A stretch of 27,801 bases of DNA, taken from the IMG/VR virus record IMGVR_UViG_3300044648_000037, positions 1 through 27,801 of that record; one strand, given 5' to 3'. Shown here piece after piece: positions 22,749 through 27,801 of the stretch. The position numbers were made by a program, and so were the translations under genes. Under the pieces are notes generated by a model. The model worked only from the letters and a program-made list of their open reading frames with translations, was not told the DNA's origin and made no database searches. The stretch is from a virus. Position 1 is the first letter of the stretch. Every line of letters begins with the position of its first letter.

Positions 22749-24436
22749 GCAGCCACTCCTTGTGGTTGTCCCATCATTCCACCAGCAGCCTCTTGCACTT
22801 CAGGAGCACTCATTGTCGAGACCGCATCAGCCATATTCTTGGCTGTACCTGATGCGACATTCTCGATCTCAGTGTCCTGCGCTTTTGCTGCGGACTTCTG
22901 ACGGATCTGCCTTACGTTGTCTCTCATCTTCGGATCGTTCATCAGCTTCGGTGACAGACCGTTCACGTCAGCAACGAACTCTGCAATGGCATCGGCATTG
23001 AAGTTATCGGCGATCTCAGGGAAGGTTTCCTTGAGCGCCTGCACGATGGCCATCGTCTTCTCTAGTGCAGCCATCTCACTGCTGCGTTGAGCGCGAGCGA
23101 GCGGACCTTCGTAGACGACATCGATGTCATCGCCGGTTCCGTTCTGCGCGGCCATCAGCAGCTCATCCGGCATCACAGGCAACCGCTTGTTGCGGTTCAG
23201 CTCCTGCATGACACGGAAGATGAGCGGATTCAAAAACTCGTTCTCGATTCGACCGAGCGTAGGACCGAGCAAGCGCTGCATCAGCTCCCATCGACGCTCC
23301 ACTTCCGTGGCCGTCATCTGAGTGCCTTGCTGTAACTGCAACTGATCCCAGAAGAAGATGTGCCGGATCTCTTGTCGGAGATCGGCCTTCTCTTGATAGG
23401 TGACGGAGAAGTTCGAGCCGAACTCTATCGGCTGTAGATCGTCCATCTCCAGCACGGTGTTGAGACTGTCCGGCGTGAGCCTGACCTTCCCGATCACACC
23501 GTTGTGCCGTTGCTTCATTGGAGGCGAAATCACTTTCGCCAGCGCTTTAAGGAACAGCTCCTGGATCTTGTTCAGTGTCTTGATGTTCGGAAGCGCGGTA
23601 TGGCCAGGACCACGACCGTACTGTTCGCCACTGGTCTTGTCCCAGCGAGCGACCATGTAGGGGAACTCGTCGTAGCCGGACTCGCGCACAATGTGCGTCT
23701 CAGCCAGCTCCATGTAGACGGAGGCGAACATCTTGAGCGTGGCCTTTTTCGCGTTTTCCTTTCCACCTTCTCGTGGATAGACGGCGTGAAGAATCTCGAC
23801 TTGCTCGTCAGGCTTGACGTTGTGGAGCTTCTTGGTTTTCTCGGAGCAGTTCTCTAGTCCAAACTTCTCAACGACTGCCGCACGAGTCAGCTTGAATAAT
23901 CGGAACAGGACATTGACTTTCCCTTCGGCATCTTCCGCAATGGCGTACTCGCCGATGGACAGCGCTTGAAACTTCAGCCCCTGGAACTCGTTATGCTTCT
24001 TGTCCTTCGCATCCACGAAGATCGCCATCGTGCCAAGGCCGCTGATGTCCTTGTAGCCTTCGTGCGCTTCTGAATGGAAGTTGCTCTGACGCAGCTCGTG
24101 GTAGACCACGTTCGCGGCATCTTCGAGCCATTCACGAACTTTCTTCTTGCGAGCCAGCAGCGGGTTCCGCATGCGGAGCGAGAACCATCGCGTTGCCGGC
24201 GAGGTGAGTGATCCAGCCATACTGGAGGCGAGCAGCTCGTTCGCATGAACGCCGACACCATCGTACAGCTCAGCCGTTTGGTTCTGCCCGTTCGTAACAG
24301 TGAGGTTCACGTTCGAGCGGTGAGGGATCAGATACTTGCCGAGATCGCGCCAGCCTTTTTCCCAACCAGCTCTGTCATTGAGGAGGTTGCTCCAGCGTCT
24401 CTTGAGTTCGTAAGCCTTCTTGTTGGGTTTCGTCAT
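22745..24436 (-). CDS. Portal protein (T7-type head-to-tail connector)
   Basis: This encodes 563 aa. Features of the family are present: YELKRRWSNLLNDRAGWEKG, then WRDLGKYLIPHRS, LLASSMAGSLTSPATRWFSL, VYHELRQSNFHSEAHEGYKD, and the conserved YGRGPGHTALPNIKTLNKIQ. The crown region has the helices TEVERRWELMQRLLGPTLGR and NPLIFRVMQELNR. Twelve copies form the ring through which DNA enters and leaves and to which the adaptor binds. The C-terminus is Gly/Ala/Gln-rich. It lies 3 bases after the 183-aa gene. Length is typical for this family. Confidence 0.92.
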   Translation of the reverse strand: MTKPNKKAYELKRRWSNLLNDRAGWEKGWRDLGKYLIPHRSNVNLTVTNGQNQTAELYDGVGVHANELLASSMAGSLTSPATRWFSLRMRNPLLARKKKVREWLEDAANVVYHELRQSNFHSEAHEGYKDISGLGTMAIFVDAKDKKHNEFQGLKFQALSIGEYAIAEDAEGKVNVLFRLFKLTRAAVVEKFGLENCSEKTKKLHNVKPDEQVEILHAVYPREGGKENAKKATLKMFASVYMELAETHIVRESGYDEFPYMVARWDKTSGEQYGRGPGHTALPNIKTLNKIQELFLKALAKVISPPMKQRHNGVIGKVRLTPDSLNTVLEMDDLQPIEFGSNFSVTYQEKADLRQEIRHIFFWDQLQLQQGTQMTATEVERRWELMQRLLGPTLGRIENEFLNPLIFRVMQELNRNKRLPVMPDELLMAAQNGTGDDIDVVYEGPLARAQRSSEMAALEKTMAIVQALKETFPEIADNFNADAIAEFVADVNGLSPKLMNDPKMRDNVRQIRQKSAAKAQDTEIENVASGTAKNMADAVSTMSAPEVQEAAGGMMGQPQGVAA

Positions 24437-24439
24437 TCC

Positions 24440-24991
24440 TTAACCTAGTAGCGATTTCCCGCCGAGCGATGAGCGCCCAACGGTCGCACTGTCGAGCAAG
24501 CCGATTGCTGGACTGTTGATGAAGTTGACTCCTCGACCGAAGCGGCCGAAGCTGCGAGATTGCTGCACGAGGGACTGCGCCTCGATTCTCTTCTTGCCGG
24601 ATGCAAACTGTTCAGGCACTTCAACGAGGTCGCCATCGCCCTTGTGGAACCCGCCAGTGAACATACCGAACGTCCCACCTTGCCGGCTTCCTTTCGGATG
24701 CTGCGACATATGGGTCAGACCGTTCTGGACTTCTTCCCAGAGGTTCTTCCCGCCGAGCGTAGCCGGTGTTGCAAATGTCTCACCGGTCCAAGCCTTGACG
24801 AATCCGGCATCGCCCACATTGGATACGCCGGCCGCGATCCGTTGAATCGCATCAAGCTCACGATCTGAGAATCGATTCCCGAAGAAGGCGTTGATGTCGG
24901 TGCGGTTGAATCCGTACGTGAGCGGACCTTCCTTCTCCCGAGCTTCCAGATACCAGGGCTGATCCTTGATGAGATCCCAGAGCGTAGCCAT
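24440..24991 (-). CDS. Unknown virion-region protein with KSLLG tail (183 aa)
   Basis: The N-terminus reads WDLIKDQPWYLEAREKEGPL, then NAFFGNRFSDRELDAIQRI. The centre is Gly/His/Phe-rich (GGTFGMFTGGFHKGDGD). The C-terminus ends in SSLGGKSLLG, which matches the end of the next gene upstream (SLSGKSLLG). No membrane span, signal or known enzyme motif is visible. It sits between the 104-aa gene and portal, with 3-base gaps on both sides. A structural or head-assembly role is likely from context. I recognise no family. Confidence 0.65.
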   Translation of the reverse strand: MATLWDLIKDQPWYLEAREKEGPLTYGFNRTDINAFFGNRFSDRELDAIQRIAAGVSNVGDAGFVKAWTGETFATPATLGGKNLWEEVQNGLTHMSQHPKGSRQGGTFGMFTGGFHKGDGDLVEVPEQFASGKKRIEAQSLVQQSRSFGRFGRGVNFINSPAIGLLDSATVGRSSLGGKSLLG

Positions 24992-24994
24992 CGC

Positions 24995-25309
24995 TTACCC
25001 GAGCAAGCTCTTGCCGGACAGGGATGCCTTCGCAATCGGCGCGGATGCCAACAGTCCTTGCGGCCCTGTCGCAATCGTGCTCTCTCGTCCAGACCGTTGA
25101 CGCTTGTTCAGCTTGTCGATGTACTCTTGCTGCGCCTTACCTTCGATAGCAGCCTGCTCATCCTTGAGCGCTTGCTTCTCGGCATCGGCCTGGTTCTGCA
25201 TCTTGTGCCGCTCGTGCATGGCATCGTTCTGCTGCTTCAAGCCATACGCACCGGAGGCCACGGTTGCAGCCAGGGCCATTGCCATCATTCCTGTGGTCGT
25301 GATCGCCAT
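24995..25309 (-). CDS. Small membrane/helical protein with KSLLG tail (104 aa)
   Basis: The hydrophobic N-terminus (MMAMALAATVASGAYGL) is followed by a long charged coil rich in Gln/Glu/Lys/Ala (about 25-70) and a C-terminus ending LASAPIAKASLSGKSLLG. The layout resembles small podovirus internal proteins (membrane-prone N-terminus, helical middle). The closing 'A-x-K-x-L-L-G' ending appears in similar small phage proteins as I know them. The start overlaps the acetyltransferase stop as TAATG. It may be a minor virion protein carried in the capsid. Confidence 0.65.
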   Translation of the reverse strand: MAITTTGMMAMALAATVASGAYGLKQQNDAMHERHKMQNQADAEKQALKDEQAAIEGKAQQEYIDKLNKRQRSGRESTIATGPQGLLASAPIAKASLSGKSLLG

Positions 25310-25755
25310 TACAGTTCCTTCGTGAAGTGAGTCTCGGATCGTTCATAGTTGCGGCGAGTGAAGAACTTGAACAGCGAATCGTGGTGCGGACCCTGAGCGC
25401 AGCCGACTCGAATCTGATCGGCCTTGATTTCTTCGGCCCACTTCTCGAACTCGATGAAGAGCTTCAAGCCAAGCCGAGTGTTCCGGTAGGGTTCACTGAC
25501 GTACCAAAAACATTCCTGCGCCAGGACTCTCGTGGTGTACAAATCGAATGCACGGAATCCACTGATTGCGCCGACGATGCTGCCGTTCTCTTGTGCGGAG
25601 ATAATCACTCCACCGGCCTGCCCGAGCATCAGCGTCCAGACTTCAATGAAGCGCTCGACACTGAACGATCCAGGCATATTGTTTTCAGCAAAGAAGTCTT
25701 TACCGAACTGGGCCAGCTCCTTCAGATCACCGAGGCCAGCTCTGATGATTTCCAT
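25309..25755 (-). CDS. GNAT-family acetyltransferase
   Basis: This encodes 148 aa with the GNAT order of strands: an N-terminal IIRAGLGDLKELAQF helix, strand GGVIISAQENGSIVGAISG, then motif A with FWYVSEPYRNTRLGLKLFIE (Arg91-x-x-Arg-Leu-Gly96, the acetyl-CoA pyrophosphate loop), and the last strand with FFTRRNYERSETHFTKEL. Small GNAT genes next to terminase and portal are common in podoviruses; their substrate is unknown and may be a host or virion protein. Both ends overlap neighbours as TAATG, so it is firmly part of the packaging operon. Confidence 0.8.
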   Translation of the reverse strand: MEIIRAGLGDLKELAQFGKDFFAENNMPGSFSVERFIEVWTLMLGQAGGVIISAQENGSIVGAISGFRAFDLYTTRVLAQECFWYVSEPYRNTRLGLKLFIEFEKWAEEIKADQIRVGCAQGPHHDSLFKFFTRRNYERSETHFTKEL

Positions 25756-27209
25756 TAGTCGAACACCTCCGCATTCAAACTGCTCTCGTACTCTGCTGTA
25801 CTGTGCCGTACACTCTCTTCAAACGGATCAAACCAGCTCTCGGCTCTCGTCTGCACTTGCCGTGCAAAGTCACGCTCTGATGTGGCGAGGTACCTGAATG
25901 AGTCGGCACCGTTGCTCGCCCAGTTGTGGAGCGGCGTGTCCTTGTAGCACTTGTTGATCTCGTCGTACTCTTTCCGGTACTCCATCAAACAGTCGAGACC
26001 GGATCTCTTCTTGCCAGCAATCGCAAACGTCTTCTCTTCACAGTTCGTGATGTCGAAGTAACATCGACTGAGAATGCGCCGGCCGGCATCGATACCGTCC
26101 TTAACACCGAGCTTCTTCAGCACATGGAATGGATGGAGACCGAGATCGGTTGCCGCGACCATTCTGGAATTGCCACTGCCCCACTCGTGCTGCTTCATGT
26201 CGTGCGGGAGATAGTGCATGCCGTAGCTGTACGGCTTGGCGTTGACGATCTTCGTCCAGTCCGGTAGACCCTTGCCGACTCCCATCTCGAAGTCGATCAC
26301 ATGGATGCTGTTCGGCCGCACCATCTGATAGAACCAAATCGCGTTCGCGTCTCCGTAGCCTAAGTCCCAACTTGTGAAGACCGGCAACGAGGGGTCGTAG
26401 GCTACATCGCAGATCCGGCCGGCCTTCCTGAGATCGCTGATCTGCTTGGCCCAGTATGCTCCGACGTTCGCTCCCTCAAATGAACAGTAGAACTCTTGCT
26501 GCACGATCTCTTCCGGCATGCCGGAATCGCGCTCGTCTTGAATCGCCTGCTCTGTCACCACTCGATTGCCAAGCTCATCCTTCGTGTCATCCACGGTGAG
26601 GACTTGCACGAACCAGCTCTTGCTCCGTTGCTGGAGCTTGAGCGCTTGCTTGTAGAGGTGATAACCGTGATTGCCCATGCCGCGAGGCGTATAGACAAAC
26701 ACCGCCCAGCCCCCGTTCTCGGCGAGGATCGGCCGGATGAACTCCCATGCCTTCTCGTCTTGAATCGAGTACTCACTGAAGATGCAGCCGATGGGATTGG
26801 TGCCGACGATGCTGTCGATGTTGTCAGTCCCGATGATCTGAATGATCGAGCCATTGGTCAGCTCAATCTTCATCTCGGTCTTGTTCATCATCAGCTCGTT
26901 GGTCTTCGGATCACGAGCGATCACTTCACGAGGAATGAAGTCCAAGAACTTCTTCCCGTTCTTGTCCATGCCGTCCCAGATAATCTTCCGGCCTTGGTTG
27001 AACGTGGGAAAGAAGTAGTAGTAGGTTCCAGGCTTTTGTAGTGCCTTGGTGATGAGGAAGTTCCAGACCGTGGTGTCCTTGCCGGCACGTCGATGCCATA
27101 CAAGCACAGCACGTTTCACGCCTCTGGCCATTGCCTTCAGGAATGGAAGCTGGTACGGACGAGGATGATAGGAGAAGACGACTTCTTGCGCGACTTCGGT
27201 GAGTGACAT
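25755..27209 (-). CDS. Terminase large subunit
   Basis: This encodes 484 aa. The ATPase half has the adenine-binding QLPFLKA segment, Walker A WHRRAGKDTT (38-47, Lys44), a Walker B-like GCIFSEY (Glu146, with Ser in place of the usual Asp, which is common in this subgroup) and the coupling motif YTPRG (173-177). The nuclease half has FTSWDLGYGDANAIW (Asp282, Asp287) and a second acidic strand (HVIDFEMG), the RNase H-like metal site that cuts concatemers. It would drive packaging through the portal. No obvious small subunit is in the window; it may lie upstream, beyond the right edge. The ATG follows a 9-codon mini-ORF with a weak ribosome site, suggesting coupling. Confidence 0.93.
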   Translation of the reverse strand: MSLTEVAQEVVFSYHPRPYQLPFLKAMARGVKRAVLVWHRRAGKDTTVWNFLITKALQKPGTYYYFFPTFNQGRKIIWDGMDKNGKKFLDFIPREVIARDPKTNELMMNKTEMKIELTNGSIIQIIGTDNIDSIVGTNPIGCIFSEYSIQDEKAWEFIRPILAENGGWAVFVYTPRGMGNHGYHLYKQALKLQQRSKSWFVQVLTVDDTKDELGNRVVTEQAIQDERDSGMPEEIVQQEFYCSFEGANVGAYWAKQISDLRKAGRICDVAYDPSLPVFTSWDLGYGDANAIWFYQMVRPNSIHVIDFEMGVGKGLPDWTKIVNAKPYSYGMHYLPHDMKQHEWGSGNSRMVAATDLGLHPFHVLKKLGVKDGIDAGRRILSRCYFDITNCEEKTFAIAGKKRSGLDCLMEYRKEYDEINKCYKDTPLHNWASNGADSFRYLATSERDFARQVQTRAESWFDPFEESVRHSTAEYESSLNAEVFD

Positions 27210-27212
27210 GAC

Positions 27213-27242
27213 TTAGTATTTCGGTTTGCGTTTGCGAGCCAT
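27213..27242 (-). CDS. Possible 9-aa basic mini-ORF before terminase
   Basis: ATG 27242 to TAA 27213 reads MARKRKPKY. AAGGGG lies 7-8 bases upstream and the ATG follows the TAG of the 24-aa peptide gene directly. It ends 3 bases before the terminase ATG, whose own ribosome site is poor. It may be a leader that delivers ribosomes to terminase, or a genuine basic micro-peptide. Without homologues it cannot be told from chance. Confidence 0.3.
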   Translation of the reverse strand: MARKRKPKY

Positions 27243-27317
27243 CTATCGACCCCTTATTATTCCAGCAAGTAGCATGATGATCCCGATGACGACGATGAAC
27301 GCGAGCACGTCGCGCAT
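27243..27317 (-). CDS. 24-aa single-span membrane peptide
   Basis: ATG 27317 to TAG 27243 reads MRDVLAFIVVIGIIMLLAGI followed by IRGR. This is a charged start, a 17-19 residue hydrophobic helix and a positive end, the ideal layout for one membrane span. AGGA lies about 7 bases upstream and it begins 4 bases after the stop of the Acb2-like gene. It is too short for standard gene callers. The chance of such a hydrophobic run with good spacing on both sides is low, so I take it as real. Function unknown; micro-peptides of this kind could be holin-like or exclusion peptides. Confidence 0.5.
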   Translation of the reverse strand: MRDVLAFIVVIGIIMLLAGIIRGR

Positions 27318-27321
27318 GGCG

Positions 27322-27516
27322 TTATCCTGTGATTCCTTTCACGGCCCACATCACGCACTCTTCGAGCTTGGTCAGTGCCAGGGACTTCTCACGGCCGGCC
27401 TTCACACTGTCAGTGATCTGAGTATGCAAGTAGCCGGCAAGGGTCTTCACGTTTTCGATGACCGCCAGCTCAGGGGCAGTCAGCGCACGGTGCTGCTTGC
27501 GAAATACATCGGACAT
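27322..27516 (-). CDS. Acb2/Tad1 hairpin-like protein, candidate anti-CBASS/anti-Thoeris sponge
   Basis: This encodes 64 aa with a strong ribosome site AGGAGG 7-8 bases before ATG 27516. The layout is a short N-terminus with FRKQHRALTAPELAVIENVK (first helix of the hairpin) and then GREKSLALTKLEECVMWAVK and GITG (second helix). The pattern 'R..sLA.TkLEea.mWAvk.I' is one I know from the Acb2/Tad1 hairpin-domain proteins of many phages. Acb2 forms hexamers that bind cyclic di- and trinucleotides and so block CBASS immunity; related sponges block Thoeris. I identify the family from this pattern and not from a search. A different small helical protein, even a divergent terminase small subunit, cannot be excluded. 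Confidence 0.6.
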   Translation of the reverse strand: MSDVFRKQHRALTAPELAVIENVKTLAGYLHTQITDSVKAGREKSLALTKLEECVMWAVKGITG

Positions 27517-27682
27517 TTTGAAAACCTCCTAAAAAATTGGTAGCTCAGTGCATTGGTTCCCAGCGTACACACGGACGCAAAATTTGGGGTGGTAGGGGGT
27601 CTCGATTCGAGTCGAGGCCGGCCAGATCGGGCCGATTGGCCGAGGATTCAGCCCATGTCTCGTGGTAGCAGAGGGGTAGCAG
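27517..27682 (-). promoter_or_regulatory. Repeat- and palindrome-rich gap upstream of the packaging genes
   Basis: No gene is seen. The gap holds four copies of GGTAG on the + strand (27539, 27591, 27664, 27675), the last two as the longer direct repeat GGTAGCAG (27664-27671 and 27675-27682). It has a hairpin CTCGA/TCGAG (27601-27605 / 27612-27616), the palindrome GGCCGGCC (27616-27623) and GGCC-GATT-GGCC (27630-27641), and a repeated ATTGGT (27536-27541 and 27552-27557). It could be the late promoter, a packaging (pac/cos) site, or both. I see no good sigma70 boxes. Confidence 0.35.
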
Positions 27683-27801
27683 CTATTCAGAAGGCGTTGA
27701 TATTACAGCCTCTTCAACCCTGCCCCCTTCATTATCAAGTGGTGTCACATCGATGATCGGCTTGGCCCAGTCAGGGAGCTTGACCTCGACGACAACCTTT
27801 A
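27683..27801 (-). CDS. Unknown protein, C-terminal end (start outside window)
   Basis: The frame is open from the right edge to TAG 27683-27685 and reads VVVEVKLPDWAKPIIDVTPL, then DNEGGRVEEAVISTPSE. The residue mix and hydrophobic spacing look like a true protein end. Only 39 residues are visible so I cannot assign a family. It is the most upstream part of the - strand operon seen here. Confidence 0.5.
   Translation of the reverse strand, partial: KVVVEVKLPDWAKPIIDVTPLDNEGGRVEEAVISTPSE

Noticed and set aside
26496-27041. 181-codon open frame on the + strand
   Set aside because: It lies wholly opposite the terminase gene, which carries all ATPase and nuclease motifs; its product shows no fold-like pattern.
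25880-27209. Walker B Ser-Glu instead of Asp-Glu in terminase as a defect
   Set aside because: FSEY in this position is usual in this terminase subgroup as I know it, and all other motifs are intact.
27530-27625. tRNA-like string on the + strand (GGTAGCTCAGT followed by GATTCGAGTC)
   Set aside because: The D-arm lacks a pairing partner, the putative T-loop has 6 instead of 7 bases and no acceptor stem can be formed.
1-27801. T7-type phage promoters, CRISPR array, attachment site, insertion sequence
   Set aside because: I looked for a repeated promoter consensus of about 20 bases before late genes, spaced repeats, integrase with flanking repeats and transposase motifs, and saw none.

Overview
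The window is the late half of a tailed phage or prophage genome with a short-tailed (podovirus, T7-like) virion. The evidence is a terminase large subunit, a T7-type head-tail connector (portal), a scaffold, a capsid protein, tail tubular A- and B-like proteins, three consecutive internal virion (ejection) proteins, a fibre with a T7 gp17-type N-terminal domain, and a lysis cassette. No host genes, integrase, transposon, tRNA or CRISPR are visible. The host is probably Gram-negative, because there is a lipobox lipoprotein, Sec signal peptides and a SleB-type endolysin, but the sequence does not name it.

Layout. Positions 1-1655 hold the end of a + strand operon: two small unknown proteins (the first cut by the left edge), a lipoprotein with two acidic Ca-binding-like loops, a dATP/dGTP diphosphohydrolase-family protein and a small membrane protein. 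It ends at a strong terminator (1663-1710). Everything from 1711 to the right edge is on the - strand and is read right to left. In transcription order it contains: the tail end of an unknown gene (right edge); a palindrome- and repeat-rich gap; an Acb2/Tad1-like anti-defence candidate; a 24-aa membrane peptide; a 9-codon mini-ORF; terminase; a GNAT acetyltransferase; two small proteins sharing a C-terminal KSLLG tail; portal; a Bbp19-like protein; scaffold; major capsid; a putative decoration protein; an intrinsic terminator (20036-20076); three exported proteins; tail tubular A- and B-like proteins; the three internal virion proteins (152, 604 and 1954 aa); the tail fibre; a small fibre-linked protein; SleB-like endolysin; holin; and a 54-aa membrane protein. 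Junctions are mostly ATGA, GTGA or TAATG overlaps, so translation is probably coupled along the operon.

Most unusual points. (1) A block at 15045-20020 encodes three consecutive proteins with N-terminal export or membrane signals. It sits between the capsid module, which ends in a T7 T-phi-like terminator, and the tail genes. It is poorer in the hexamer GCCGGC than the rest of the window, as if acquired separately. (2) The 1954-aa ejection protein carries a segment resembling the Lys/Asp active site of endonuclease III-type DNA glycosylases, plus an HDxxGH segment and other polyvalent-protein-like parts. (3) A 64-aa protein before terminase looks like the Acb2/Tad1 hairpin family, which sequesters cyclic-nucleotide signals. 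(4) Two small proteins next to the portal share a C-terminal tag.

All functional assignments come from motifs and gene order read by eye. No database search was possible.
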